A stretch of DNA of 64,000 nucleotides from Streptomyces lacrimifluminis (GTDB taxonomy: Bacteria; Actinomycetota; Actinomycetes; Streptomycetales; Streptomycetaceae): NCBI RefSeq assembly GCF_014646095.1, contig NZ_BMMU01000008.1, positions 124,001 through 188,000 of the forward strand. The letters are read 5' to 3'. Shown one piece after another: positions 1-8,779 of this stretch. The position numbers and the translations under genes were made by a program. How positions within the stretch are numbered: the stretch's first letter is position 1; every line of letters begins with the position of its first letter. Under the pieces are notes generated by a model. The model was not told the origin of the DNA and searched no databases. It was given only the letters and a program-made list of their open reading frames with translations.

Positions 1-230
1 TGGACTACCAGGCCTTCCCTCGGCTGGCCGCCTTCGCCGAGGTCGCCTGGAGCGCTCTGCCCGCGCCCGCCGAACGGGACTACGCCGACTTCGAACGCCG
101 GATGACCGCCCATTACGGGCGACTTGACGCCCTCGGCGTCGGTTACCGGCCGCCCGCGGGGCCGCATCCGTGGCAGCGGCGGCCAGGCGTCCTCGGACGT
201 CCGATCGAGGGGACGCCCCCGAACGTGTGA
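1..230 (+). CDS. C-terminus of a GH20 beta-N-acetylhexosaminidase (partial)
   Basis: Only the last ~75 codons are present; the reading frame begins before the window and stops with TGA at 228-230. The visible segment FPRLAAFAEVAWS is the motif that closes the TIM barrel in GH20 hexosaminidases, enzymes that release terminal GlcNAc from chitin or peptidoglycan fragments. After it comes a short Pro/Arg-rich tail ending GTPPNV. The catalytic Asp-Glu pair would lie upstream and cannot be checked. The family call rests on this one motif. A role in chitin use would fit a Streptomyces, and a GlcNAc PTS lies about 42 kb downstream, but no direct link is visible. Confidence 0.72.
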   Translation, partial: DYQAFPRLAAFAEVAWSALPAPAERDYADFERRMTAHYGRLDALGVGYRPPAGPHPWQRRPGVLGRPIEGTPPNV

Positions 231-292
231 GGCGGACCGGGGCGCGGCGTGTCCCCGCGCGCGTGCCCCGAAACTCTTTCCCCACAGCACCC

Positions 293-306
293 CATGAGGC
301 CTCATG
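293..306. promoter_or_regulatory. 14-bp perfect palindrome in the xdh upstream region
   Basis: The 301-nt space 231-531 before the molybdoenzyme operon holds no convincing gene. Its clearest signal is CATGAGGCCTCATG, a perfect 14-bp palindrome with a second partial copy, ATGAGG, running into its right side. It lies about 225 nt before the chosen start of the first gene. A position upstream of a catabolic operon suggests a repressor operator, but no dedicated regulator gene is adjacent. Confidence 0.35.
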
Positions 307-531
307 AGGAGAAACGCGCACAAAAGTCAACGAAGCGTGCCAATCGGAACTGATCGGCGATGCCGTGTGAAAACGGACCATCCCACTGGTGAGAGGGGCG
401 AATGCCTCCTAGCGGACCCCTGCGTTCGGGTCTCGCGAGAATGTGCCAGAGTTGCCACGTCCGCCCTGTCAGCACGTACCGTACGGCAACACAGGTGGGA
501 CCAGGTGGGGCAGCGGGAAGGGGCAGCCGGT

Positions 532-1425
532 TTGACCACGCACGCACCGCAGGCGGCGCAGGCCGTGACGCTGCCCGCCTCGCTGGACGAGGCCGTCGCG
601 GCGCTCGCCGCCATGCCGGCGGCCGTCCCCGTGGCGGGCGGCACCGATCTCATGGTCACCGTCAACTCCGGGCAGCTCAGGCCCGCCGCACTCGTCGGCC
701 TCGGCCGGATCAGCGAGATCCGGGGCTGGCAGTACCAGGACGGCCACGCCCTGCTCGGCGCCGGCCTCACCCACGCGCGGATGGGCCGCCCCGACTTCGC
801 CGCCCTGATCCCGGCCCTGGCCGCCTCCGCGCGCGCCGCGGGCCCGCCGCAGATCCGCAACGCGGGCACCCTGGGCGGCAACATCGCCACGGCCGCTCCC
901 ACGGGGGACGCGCTGCCCGTGCTGGCCGCTCTGGAGGCGACGCTGATCATCGCGGGCCCCGGTGGCGCCCGCCGTGAGATCCCGGTGTCGCACCTGCTGG
1001 CCGGGGTGGAAATGTTGCGTGCCGGTGAACTCATCGGCTTCGTGCGCGTGCCCCTGCTGCACGCGCCCCAGGTCTTCCTGAAGGCCACCGGACGGACCGG
1101 CCCCGGGCGCGCCCTCGCGTCCGTCGCGCTCGTCCTCGACCCCGCCCGGCGTGGAGTCAGGTGCGCCGTCGGCGCCATAGCGCCGATGCCGCTGCGCCCC
1201 CTGGACGCCGAGCAGTGGGTCGCCCGGCTCATCGACTGGGACAACAACCGCACGATCGTCCCGGAGGCACTGGGTGCCTTCGGCGAGTACGTCGCCGCGG
1301 CCTGCATCCCGGACCCGGTTCCGGCCGAGGACGGCTCCGTACCATCGCTTCCGCCCGCGGTCCTGCACCTGCGGCGCACCGTCGCCGCGCTGGCCCGACG
1401 AGCACTGGGGAGGGCTCTGTCGTGA
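532..1425 (+). CDS. xanthine dehydrogenase family, FAD-binding subunit
   Basis: This is the medium subunit of a molybdenum hydroxylase of the xanthine dehydrogenase / CO dehydrogenase family, which passes electrons from the Fe-S clusters to FAD. The PCMH-type FAD fold is marked by PVAGGTDLMV near residue 40 and by RNAGTLGGNIATAAPTGD around residue 110. I start at TTG 532 because the conserved sequence begins there (TTHAPQAAQAVTLP) and a GGGAAGG stands about 11 nt upstream; the open frame reaches back to 304, but that extension looks non-coding. Length is 297 aa, normal for the subunit. Its TGA overlaps the GTG of the next gene. The substrate cannot be read from the sequence. Confidence 0.9.
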   Translation: MTTHAPQAAQAVTLPASLDEAVAALAAMPAAVPVAGGTDLMVTVNSGQLRPAALVGLGRISEIRGWQYQDGHALLGAGLTHARMGRPDFAALIPALAASARAAGPPQIRNAGTLGGNIATAAPTGDALPVLAALEATLIIAGPGGARREIPVSHLLAGVEMLRAGELIGFVRVPLLHAPQVFLKATGRTGPGRALASVALVLDPARRGVRCAVGAIAPMPLRPLDAEQWVARLIDWDNNRTIVPEALGAFGEYVAAACIPDPVPAEDGSVPSLPPAVLHLRRTVAALARRALGRALS

Positions 1426-3146
1426 CCGACGACCAGTACGGCGACGACCAGTACGGCGACCCGCGCGGGAGCCGGCAACAGGAGCAGCACGGGGATCAGC
1501 GCGCAGAGGGCGCGCCCCGGGGCGCGGGCCGCTGGGACCCGCTGCCCCAGGGCGACTACGACGACGGCGCCACCGCCTTCGTGAAGCTCCCCGAAGGGGG
1601 CATCGACGCGTTCCTGGCCTCCGTGGACAGCCCGCTGGCCGCGCCCGGCCACGGGTACGTGCCCCCGCAGATAGCGGCGGCGCCGGGGGCCGAGGACGGT
1701 TCCCCGGACGCGCCGGGCGCGTGGGGGACGCCGCCCGCGCCCCCCGGGGGCACCCAGTGGCCGGACCCGAACGCCGTGCCCCAGGAGGCGCAGCGGCACG
1801 ACGGGTTCAGCTACGACCAGAGCTCCACGGGGCAGTGGGCCTTCGACCAGGGAACGGGTGCGCCGGACGCCGCCGCCTCAGGGGCCGCGGGCCGCGAGGT
1901 GACCGGGGAGTGGCGGATCCCCGTCGCCGGTGGTGACCTTCCGGACGAGTCGGGTGAGTTCAGCACCTCGGCGCTGGTCGAGCAGTGGGGCGGCACGCCG
2001 CCCGCCACGCTCCCCGGCGGCGCGTCAGCGCCCTGGGCGACGGAGGCCCCGGCACAGCCCTGGTCGCCCGGACCCGGCCCGGAGCCGGAGTCCGACCGTA
2101 CGAACGGCGCGGGGGCGACGCACGCGCCCGAAACAGCGCACGAAACGGACGGGGCCGGTCGCGCTGCCGACGGGATCGGTCACCGGTCCGACGCCCCCGG
2201 TCACACCGCCACCGAAGCCGGTCACGCGGTCGCGGACGAGGGTCAGGACCCCGCCGCGGTCACCCCCGGCCCCGAAGAGGCCCCTGACGGCCTCGCAGAG
2301 GCCGCCACGGAGTCCGACCCCGCTCCTGGGCCGGAAACCTCGCCGGAGGCCGCTGAGGGGGCCGTGGAAGGCGAGCCGGAGGCGGACACCGAGGCATCCG
2401 GTGCCACGGCGACCGCCACGGAGCCCGCCGAGAAGCCCGCCGCGGAGCCCGACGCGGCCGATCCGGCCGAAGACGCCCCCGGACTGCCCGGTGAGGAACA
2501 CCCCCTCGCCTCGTACGTGCTGCGCGTCAACGGCTCCGACCGGCCCGTCCCCGACGCCTGGATCGGCGAGTCGCTGCTCTACGTCCTGCGCGAGCGCCTC
2601 GGCCTCGCCGGTGCGAAGGACGGCTGCTCCCAGGGCGAGTGCGGGGCCTGCAACGTGCAGGTGGACGGACGGCTCGTCGCCTCCTGCCTGGTGCCCGCGG
2701 TCACCGCGGCCGGCAGCGAGGTCCGTACCGTGGAGGGCCTCGCCACCGACGGGCAGCCCTCGGACGTCCAGCGGGCGCTCGCCAAGTGCGGGGCCGTGCA
2801 GTGCGGTTTCTGCGTCCCCGGGATGGCGATGACCGTGCACGACCTCCTGGAGGGCAACCCGGCCCCGACCGAACTGGAGACGCGCCAGGCCCTGTGCGGC
2901 AACCTGTGCCGCTGCTCCGGCTACCGGGGCGTCCTGGAGGCGGTCCGCGAGGTCGTCGCCGAGCGCGAGGCGCACGCCGCCGACGCCGAGGGCGAGGACG
3001 GCGAGGCCCGCATCCCGCACCAGGCCGGACCGGGCGGGGGCGGCGTCAACCCCTCCGCGTTCGACGCCCCGGGCTTCGAGCCCGCCCGGAACCACGACTC
3101 GCACGCGTACGACCAGACTCACGGCCAAGACGGAGGCCAGACGTGA
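1422..3146 (+). CDS. xanthine dehydrogenase family 2Fe-2S subunit with a ~360-aa disordered N-terminal extension
   Basis: This electron-transfer subunit (574 aa) would carry two [2Fe-2S] clusters. The canonical domain starts near residue 361 (LASYVLRVNGSDRPV). The plant-ferredoxin cluster motif CSQGECGAC lies near 402-410 and the second-domain cysteines CGFC near 461 and CGNLCRCSG near 492, so all eight ligands are present. Stand-alone homologues have about 150-200 residues. Here the first ~360 residues are a Pro/Ala/Glu/Asp-rich, probably disordered segment with no recognisable fold, and a short charged tail follows the domain. Start GTG 1422 overlaps the previous stop (GTGA), and the stop overlaps the next start in the same way, so the three subunits are translationally coupled. 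Confidence 0.9.
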   Translation: MTDDQYGDDQYGDPRGSRQQEQHGDQRAEGAPRGAGRWDPLPQGDYDDGATAFVKLPEGGIDAFLASVDSPLAAPGHGYVPPQIAAAPGAEDGSPDAPGAWGTPPAPPGGTQWPDPNAVPQEAQRHDGFSYDQSSTGQWAFDQGTGAPDAAASGAAGREVTGEWRIPVAGGDLPDESGEFSTSALVEQWGGTPPATLPGGASAPWATEAPAQPWSPGPGPEPESDRTNGAGATHAPETAHETDGAGRAADGIGHRSDAPGHTATEAGHAVADEGQDPAAVTPGPEEAPDGLAEAATESDPAPGPETSPEAAEGAVEGEPEADTEASGATATATEPAEKPAAEPDAADPAEDAPGLPGEEHPLASYVLRVNGSDRPVPDAWIGESLLYVLRERLGLAGAKDGCSQGECGACNVQVDGRLVASCLVPAVTAAGSEVRTVEGLATDGQPSDVQRALAKCGAVQCGFCVPGMAMTVHDLLEGNPAPTELETRQALCGNLCRCSGYRGVLEAVREVVAEREAHAADAEGEDGEARIPHQAGPGGGGVNPSAFDAPGFEPARNHDSHAYDQTHGQDGGQT

Positions 3147-5461
3147 GCAACGAAGCCGCCACCGCCACCGCGACCACGGCCGCGGAGGCCGCCCCCGACG
3201 CGGAGGCACTCCCGCACGGCCTCGGCGTGTCACTGCCGCCCGCCGACGCGCGCGCGAAGACGGAGGGCACCTTCCCGTACGCGGCCGACCTGTGGGCCGA
3301 GGGCCTGCTGTGGGCCGCCGTACTGCGCTCACCGCACCCGCACGCGCGCATCCTCTCCATCGACACCACCCACGCGCGGGAGATGCCCGGCGTACGGGCC
3401 GTCGTGACGCACGAGGACGTACCCGGGGTCGAACTGCACGGCCGTGGCAGAGCCGACCGCCCGATGTTCGCCTCCGAGGTCGTACGCCACCACGGGGAGC
3501 CCATCGCCGCCGTCGCCGCCGACCACCCGGACACCGCGCGCATGGCGGCGGCGGCCGTCATCGTCGAGTACGAGGTACTCGACCCGGTGACCGACCCCGA
3601 GCAGGCTTTCGAGGCCGAACCGCTGCACCCCGACGGCAACCTGATCCGGCACATCCCGCTGCGCCACGGCGACCCGGACGCGGTCGGCGAGATCGTCGTG
3701 GAGGGCCTCTACCGGATCGGCCGCCAGGACCCGGCCCCCATCGGCGCCGAGGCGGGCCTCGCGGTACCGCGCCCCGACGGCGGCGTGGAGCTGTACCTCG
3801 CCTCCACGGACCCCCACGCCGACCGTGACGCCGCCGCCGCCTGCTACGGCCTGGAACCCGAGCGCGTGAAGGTGGTCGTCACGGGAGTCCCCGGCGCCAC
3901 CGCCGACCGCGAGGACCAGGGCTTCCAGCTCCCGCTCGGCCTCCTCGCCCTGAAAACGGGCTGCCCGGTGAAGCTGACGGCGACCCGCGAAGAGTCCTTC
4001 CTGGGCCACGTCCACAGACATCCCACCCTCCTGCGCTACCGCCACCACGCGGACACCGACGGCAAGCTGGTGAAGGTCGAGGCGCAGATCCTGCTCGACG
4101 CGGGCGCGTACGCGGACACCTCCGGGGAGGCCCTCGCGGCGGCCGTCTCCTTCGCCTGCGGCCCGTACGTCGTCCCCAACGCCTTCATCGAGGGCTGGGC
4201 GGTGCGCACCAACAACCCGCCCTCCGGCCATGTCCGCGGCGAGGGCGCGATGCAGGTCTGCGCGGCCTACGAGGCCCAGATGGACAAGCTGGCCAAGAAG
4301 CTGGCCGTCGACCCGGCGGAGCTGCGCCTGCGCAACGCGATGGCCACCGGGGACGTACTCCCGACCGGCCAGTCCGTCACCTGCCCGGCCCCGGTCGCCG
4401 AACTCCTCCAGGCGGTACGGGACTTCCCGCTCCCGGCGCTTCCCAAGGACACCCCCGAGGAGGAGTGGCTGCTCCCGGGCGGCCCCGAGGGCGCGGGCGA
4501 ACCGGGCGCCGTCCGACGCGGCGTCGGCTACGGCCTGGGCATGGTCCACATGCTCGGCGCCGAGGGCGCGGACGAGGTCTCGACGGCCACCGTCAAGGTC
4601 CACGACGGCATCGCCACGGTCCTGTGCGCGGCCGTGGAAACAGGCCAGGGCTTCACCACGCTGGCCCGCCAGATCGTCCAGGAGACCCTGGGCATCGACG
4701 AGGTCCACGTGGCCCCGGTCGACACCGACCAGCCCCCGGCCGGCCCGGGCGCCCGGGGCCGCCACACCTGGGTGTCGGGCGGCGCGGTGGAACGGGCGGC
4801 GAAGATGGTCCGCACCCAGCTGCTCCAGCCCCTGGCGCACAAGTTCGGCATGTCCACGGAACTGCTCCAGATCACCGACGGCAAGATCACCTCGTACGAC
4901 GGTGTCCTGTCGACCACGGTGACGGAGGCGATGGACGGCAAGGAACTCTGGGCCACCGCCCAGTGCCGCCCCCACCCCACGGAGCCACTGGACGAGGCGG
5001 GCCAGGGCGACGCCTTCGTCGGCCTCGCCTTCTGCGCGATCCGCGCGGTGGTGGACGTCGACATCGAGCTGGGCTCGGTACGCGTGGTGGAACTGGCGCT
5101 CGCCCAGGACGTCGGCCGAGTCCTCAACCCCGCCCAACTGGCGGCCCGTATCGAGGCGGGCGTCACCCAGGGCGTCGGCATCGCGCTCACGGAGAACCTG
5201 CGCTCCGCGCGCGGGCTGATCCGCCACCCCGACCTCACGGGCTACGCTCTCCCGACCGCCCTGGACGCCCCGGACATCCACATCGTCAAACTGGTCGAGG
5301 AACGGGACGTGGTGGCCCCCTTCGGCGCGAAGGCGGCGAGCGCGGTACCGGTGGTGACGTCCCCGGCGGCCATCGCCTCGGCGGTACGCGCGGCGACCGG
5401 CCGCCCGGTGAACCGCCTCCCGATCCGCCCGCAGGCGGCGGTGGTGACGACGACACCATGA
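3143..5461 (+). CDS. xanthine dehydrogenase family molybdopterin-binding (catalytic) subunit
   Basis: This 772-aa large subunit binds the molybdopterin cofactor and carries the hydroxylation site. After a short N-terminal tail come the small a/b-hammerhead domain (TEGTFPYAADLWAEGLLWAA, about residues 42-62) and the long Mo-binding domain, with glycine-rich cofactor loops such as GETGQGF-like AVETGQGFTTLARQ near residue 500 and a C-terminal PFGAKAASAVPVV segment. A catalytic Glu near the C-terminus would be expected, but I did not assign it. Start GTG 3143 overlaps the Fe-S subunit stop, and the stop overlaps the small downstream membrane gene (ATGA). Maturation would need Mo-cofactor genes and an XdhC-type chaperone, none of which lie here. 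Confidence 0.92.
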   Translation: MSNEAATATATTAAEAAPDAEALPHGLGVSLPPADARAKTEGTFPYAADLWAEGLLWAAVLRSPHPHARILSIDTTHAREMPGVRAVVTHEDVPGVELHGRGRADRPMFASEVVRHHGEPIAAVAADHPDTARMAAAAVIVEYEVLDPVTDPEQAFEAEPLHPDGNLIRHIPLRHGDPDAVGEIVVEGLYRIGRQDPAPIGAEAGLAVPRPDGGVELYLASTDPHADRDAAAACYGLEPERVKVVVTGVPGATADREDQGFQLPLGLLALKTGCPVKLTATREESFLGHVHRHPTLLRYRHHADTDGKLVKVEAQILLDAGAYADTSGEALAAAVSFACGPYVVPNAFIEGWAVRTNNPPSGHVRGEGAMQVCAAYEAQMDKLAKKLAVDPAELRLRNAMATGDVLPTGQSVTCPAPVAELLQAVRDFPLPALPKDTPEEEWLLPGGPEGAGEPGAVRRGVGYGLGMVHMLGAEGADEVSTATVKVHDGIATVLCAAVETGQGFTTLARQIVQETLGIDEVHVAPVDTDQPPAGPGARGRHTWVSGGAVERAAKMVRTQLLQPLAHKFGMSTELLQITDGKITSYDGVLSTTVTEAMDGKELWATAQCRPHPTEPLDEAGQGDAFVGLAFCAIRAVVDVDIELGSVRVVELALAQDVGRVLNPAQLAARIEAGVTQGVGIALTENLRSARGLIRHPDLTGYALPTALDAPDIHIVKLVEERDVVAPFGAKAASAVPVVTSPAAIASAVRAATGRPVNRLPIRPQAAVVTTTP

Positions 5462-5607
5462 CGGCTCCGACTCCGAATCCGACTCCGACTCCGGAGGAGC
5501 CGCAGCGCTACGAGCCCGGGCCGACGCCCGGCAAGGTGCTGGTGTGGGTGCTGCTGTTCCTGGTGGCGGCGGTCGTGGTCGTCGTGGGTGGCGTGTACTT
5601 CGGCTGA
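5458..5607 (+). CDS. small Pro-rich single-pass membrane protein
   Basis: This is a 49-aa protein whose ATG overlaps the TGA of the molybdenum subunit gene, so it is very likely translated as the last gene of that operon. The N-terminal half is Pro/Thr-rich (PTPNPTPTPEEP) and the C-terminal half is one hydrophobic helix (VLVWVLLFLVAAVVVVVGG) ending YFG. Function is unknown; it could tether the dehydrogenase to the membrane or be unrelated. Coding potential is supported by the ATGA overlap and by the clean soluble-then-membrane layout. Confidence 0.7.
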   Translation: MTAPTPNPTPTPEEPQRYEPGPTPGKVLVWVLLFLVAAVVVVVGGVYFG

Positions 5608-5749
5608 GGTCTTTTTATGCTCCCTTGCAGGTCAGGGGCGGTTGTCAGTGGTGCCGCGTAGTGTTCTGGTCAGTGGGAGGGCCTGCCGGGCAGCGGACGT
5701 TTTCGACGTCACGCCGGGGGCCTGCGAACAACCATGCGCGGGGGAAACC

Positions 5750-6664
5750 ATGAGCACGACGATCACTCCGACCAGGGACGAGTACGAGTCGCTGACGCGC
5801 GTGGAACTGCCGTTCGGCAGGGGCCGGTCGAGGTGCGGCGCACTGCGCACCGGGGCTGTGCGGACCGGGGCCCTGCGGACGGTGGTGAACTCGACGGGAG
5901 AGACACCCTCGACGCAGCTCCCGCGCAACCGCCCCGCCCCGACGAACCGGCGCCGGCCGACGTCCTCCCTGGAGTTGCTGCTGCGGTTCGCGGCGGCGAC
6001 TGAGGAGATGACAGCCGCGCGACGCCAACTGGCTTTCTCCGTAGGCCCATCCGGCCCCCGGACGCTGGCGGAGACGTCCCGGCACCTGCTGACGGTGTTC
6101 GCGCAGGGCACCGGCGGTGGTGGTGATGTGCTGCCGTACTGGAAGATGGCGGCCTCGATCCGCCCGCTGGCCCGGATCGCGGCCTCCGGCGCGGAGTCGG
6201 GCCTCGCCCTGGACCTGCCCGCCCGGCTCCTTGAGCAGGCGTTCGGCCACGCCAGGGTGGCGCGCTTCGAGGACGTCGACTTCCCGGCACCCCTCACCCA
6301 CGAGCCGACGCGCCGCTTCCTCAGCGGCACGGGACTCCCGGAGGACGGCTCCCTCTTCCAGCTGGACACGGAGATACCGCTGCCGACACTCGCCGAGTAC
6401 TGCGCGGACGAGGACACGGCAGCGGAACTCCCGCAGGGAGCGGGCGACTTGATCCGCCTGGGCCACTTGGGTCACCAGGGCGGCCTGGCCGAGGGCAACA
6501 GCCTGGTGCTGGACGGCAGAACGGGCACGATCCTCACCTGGAACGAGCCCGAGACCACGCTTCACCCCCTGAACACGGACATCTCGACCCTCGCGTACAC
6601 CCTGTGGCTGATGCACCGGGCGAAGACGATCGACTTCGACGGCGAGGCGGGCAGGGTGCTCTGA
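5750..6664 (+). CDS. SUKH-4-like immunity family protein
   Basis: This 304-aa protein resembles SUKH-4 proteins of Streptomyces, immunity-type proteins linked to polymorphic toxins. The C-terminal half has the typical pattern LIRLGHLGHQGGLAEGNSLV, then LDGRTGTILTW and LHPLNTDISTLAYTLWLMHR. The N-terminal ~100 residues are Arg/Thr-rich and less typical. Start ATG 5750 is chosen for the sequence MSTTITPTRDEYE; the upstream open frame is not conserved-looking. No toxin gene is adjacent, so the cognate toxin, if any, is elsewhere. The family call comes from motif memory only. Confidence 0.65.
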   Translation: MSTTITPTRDEYESLTRVELPFGRGRSRCGALRTGAVRTGALRTVVNSTGETPSTQLPRNRPAPTNRRRPTSSLELLLRFAAATEEMTAARRQLAFSVGPSGPRTLAETSRHLLTVFAQGTGGGGDVLPYWKMAASIRPLARIAASGAESGLALDLPARLLEQAFGHARVARFEDVDFPAPLTHEPTRRFLSGTGLPEDGSLFQLDTEIPLPTLAEYCADEDTAAELPQGAGDLIRLGHLGHQGGLAEGNSLVLDGRTGTILTWNEPETTLHPLNTDISTLAYTLWLMHRAKTIDFDGEAGRVL

Positions 6665-6702
6665 ACGCGGGGCAGTCGCCACCTACCGTTCCTTGGCTCG
6701 CG

Positions 6703-7236
6703 TCAGCCGGTTTTCCGGACGGGCGTACTGCTGCGCCCGTGCTCTCGACCAGCGAGCTCGGCGTCGAGCGTCTCCTGGGCCACGCGCATGGCCTCGGCGT
6801 ACACGGGGTCCTGCAGCCGCCTCCACATCTCGTCCTCGGCGACGTCCTCGACGTGGCTGACCACCCACCAGATGTTGCCGAAGGGGTCCTTGACGCGCCC
6901 TCCGCGCTGCCCGAAAGCGTTGTCCGACATGGCGGTGACGACCTGGCCGCCGGCGGCGACAGCTCGTGAGAACGCCTTCTCCGCATCGGCGACGAACACG
7001 CGCAGCAGACTCGGCATGACGGGCCAGTCCGCATGCCGGTCGAAGGCAAGCACAACGGTGTCACCGACCCGGATCTCCCCGTGCCCGACCGAGCCGTCCT
7101 CCGTCAGCACCCGCCCGAGCTCCTCCCCGTCGAACACCTGGGCGACGAAGTCGAGAAAGGCCCCCGTGTCATCGGTGACGACCCAGGGCGCGACGGTGGT
7201 GTAGCCCTCCGGGGCGATGTTGGGTTGCTTGGACAT
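6703..7236 (-). CDS. VOC (glyoxalase/PhnB-like) family protein
   Basis: This 177-aa vicinal-oxygen-chelate protein has the bab-bab core: YTTVAPWVVTDDTGAFLDFVAQVF at the start (two short quotes joined here), IRVGDTVVLAFD in the middle and GRVKDPFGNIWWVVSH near residue 125, which is the conserved DPFGN-W signature. A charged helix containing EEMWRRL-like residues (AEDEMWRRLQDP) follows, as in PhnB/YkcA-type members. Start ATG at 7236 has GAGAGG about 8 nt upstream. Members are metal-dependent or purely binding proteins; the substrate is unknown. The gene is monocistronic and convergent with the SUKH-4-like gene. Confidence 0.8.
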   Translation of the reverse strand: MSKQPNIAPEGYTTVAPWVVTDDTGAFLDFVAQVFDGEELGRVLTEDGSVGHGEIRVGDTVVLAFDRHADWPVMPSLLRVFVADAEKAFSRAVAAGGQVVTAMSDNAFGQRGGRVKDPFGNIWWVVSHVEDVAEDEMWRRLQDPVYAEAMRVAQETLDAELAGREHGRSSTPVRKTG

Positions 7237-7383
7237 GGGGGATCCTCTCGCCGATGTTGGTTGTGCCAGCAACGACGCTAGGTGGGGTATAGGCCTGTTT
7301 CTGTCCTAGACGCAGCGAACTTGAGTCGCGACAGGTCTCCCCCGGGGCCGGAGAAGGGGCAGTCGTTCACAGCCACATAGCGG

Positions 7384-7686
7384 CTACGTCTCTCCGGTCC
7401 AGGTTCGGTTCGGCTCCCTCTCCCAGGGCGAGGGAGCGTCTTTGTGGGGCCGCCATCCTGTGGGCACTTCGCTCCCCGGCGGTGCTCCCTGTTGCTCCCA
7501 CGTGGACCAACGGCGATAGCAGCTCTGTAGCCATGCCTCAGCGCCGGCACGGCTGTCCCATTCGAGAGGGAGAAGCGTGGCCGGGTCCTCGTCGTCAGGG
7601 AGCGTGCAATAACCCCACATCTGTAAGTCGAGGATGACCCAACGCTTGTGGTCTGGGGTCATCGTGGGCACGTAGCGACTAGGCAT
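7384..7686 (-). CDS. conserved hypothetical protein
   Basis: This ~100-aa reading frame is rich in Trp and charged residues (RWVILDLQMWGYCTLPD, then AEAWLQSCYRRWSTWEQQG). The composition is protein-like and resembles small Streptomyces hypotheticals I have seen, but no domain is recognisable. The start is uncertain: ATG at 7686 or ATG at 7662 (MTPDHKRW), neither with a good ribosome-binding site. It is divergent from the decayed regulator beginning near 7689, and may have replaced that gene's 5' end. Confidence 0.45.
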   Translation of the reverse strand: MPSRYVPTMTPDHKRWVILDLQMWGYCTLPDDEDPATLLPLEWDSRAGAEAWLQSCYRRWSTWEQQGAPPGSEVPTGWRPHKDAPSPWEREPNRTWTGET

Positions 7687-7688
7687 GA

Positions 7689-8366
7689 ACAGAAGGAGAG
7701 CCCAATGACGCCAGCAAGCGGCTCGTCCAGCGCTGGGAAGCAGGCACGACAGGTGCTCCCCGAGCTGTCTACGCAAGGGCCCTGGAGCGAGTCACGGGGC
7801 GACCGATCGACCCTTTGGGCTTCGCGACCCCGGTGGCGGTGGCGAGCGTCCGCAGCGACGGCCATGGTGGCCATGACCTGGAGTCGTCATCGGTTACCGC
7901 TCCCGGTGCTGTGCCCAAGCGGCAGACGGAGACTCGGAAGCCGAGCGGGAACTACTCGGGTATCTGGGTCAGCCGCTACGAGTTCTTCTCCAGCGGACGC
8001 GACAGCAGCTTCACTGGCCTCCACTACGTCGTGCTCTTGGAGCACGGCAACAAGCTCACGGTCCGCTCTCTGCCGAACGGCTCCCTGAACCCCAACTCCC
8101 CACTCTCCATGGACCTGACCGTTGATGGAAACGTGGTCACGGGCACGTGGGTGGAGGAGACGGCGATCGACGGGTACTACGCGGGTGCGCGGTATCACGC
8201 TGCCATTCAGATGCTCATCGAGCCCACGGGGCGTCGGATGCAAGGTAAGTGGATCGGGTTCGGCAGGGAATTCGACGTGAACACGGGTCCGTGGATACTG
8301 GAGTTCAAGGACGCTTCCACCAACAAGGAATCCCTGGAGAAGTGGAACGTACGGCCGGAAGCCTGA
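7689..8366 (+). pseudogene. N-terminally truncated XRE-family regulator remnant
   Basis: The frame running from just after a TGA at 7686 reads NDASKRLVQRWEAGTTGAP, then YARALERVTGRPIDPLGFATP, which looks like the end of an XRE-type DNA-binding region plus linker. It continues into a C-terminal domain (SGNYSGIWVSRYEFFSSG ... GLHYVVLLEHGNKLTVRS) with a probable lipocalin- or beta-barrel-like pattern. No ATG or GTG start precedes the conserved region in frame; the only internal start is a TTG at 7815, downstream of the conserved part. The HTH proper is missing, so I call a broken gene. A shortened C-terminal protein from TTG 7815 remains possible. Confidence 0.6.
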
Positions 8367-8384
8367 CAGGTCGGGGGCTGAGAC

Positions 8385-8429
8385 GGATGATTGGAAGGGG
8401 GTCTGAGGAGTCCACCCTCCCAATCATCC
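8385..8429. terminator. bidirectional hairpin between the regulator remnant and tRNA-Cys
   Basis: GGATGATTGG (8385-8394) pairs perfectly with CCAATCATCC (8420-8429), and a G-rich/C-rich inner segment extends the stem imperfectly. It lies 15 nt beyond the 3' end of the tRNA and 18 nt after the stop of the remnant, so it can serve both convergent transcripts. Confidence 0.6.
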
Positions 8430-8443
8430 AGTCAGGGCATCAA

Positions 8444-8515
8444 AGGCCGTGGCGGGAATCGAACCCGCGTAATTCGCTTTGCAGGCGAATCCCTGAACCA
8501 CTCGGGCACACGGCC
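8444..8515 (-). tRNA. tRNA-Cys (GCA)
   Basis: The minus strand folds as a standard cloverleaf. The acceptor stem GGCCGTG pairs with CACGGCC. A D-arm with CCC/GGG follows, then an anticodon stem TTCGC/GCGAA with loop CTGCAAA, giving anticodon GCA. There is a 4-nt variable loop, and the T-stem GCGGG/CCCGC has loop TTCGATT. The discriminator base is U. CCA is not encoded. Confidence 0.95.
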
Positions 8516-8779
8516 GGGTTGGGAGCGGAGGGTGGGGGTGGTCCTGGTGACCGTTTCCCTGATCCGTTCCGAACTTCGTGACTTGACCGTAGGGGCCGGG
8601 AGTGTGGGGGATCAAGGGAACCGGGCGCGCTGCAACGGGACTGCCATACGCCGTTCATGAACCGGGGCGGGGGAAGGGCAGGGTCGGTCGGCGGCCGGTG
8701 GTCGTACGACCATGGTCCCGGGTGGGGTCCCTCCCTCCGACAGGGGTCAAGGTGGGGGACGACCCTTACGCTGGCCTTC

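Noticed and set aside
327..1799. 490-aa open frame on the minus strand over the xdh operon start
   Set aside because: Arg/Pro-rich shadow of the plus-strand coding sequence, with no domain pattern; the opposite frame has clear FAD-binding motifs.
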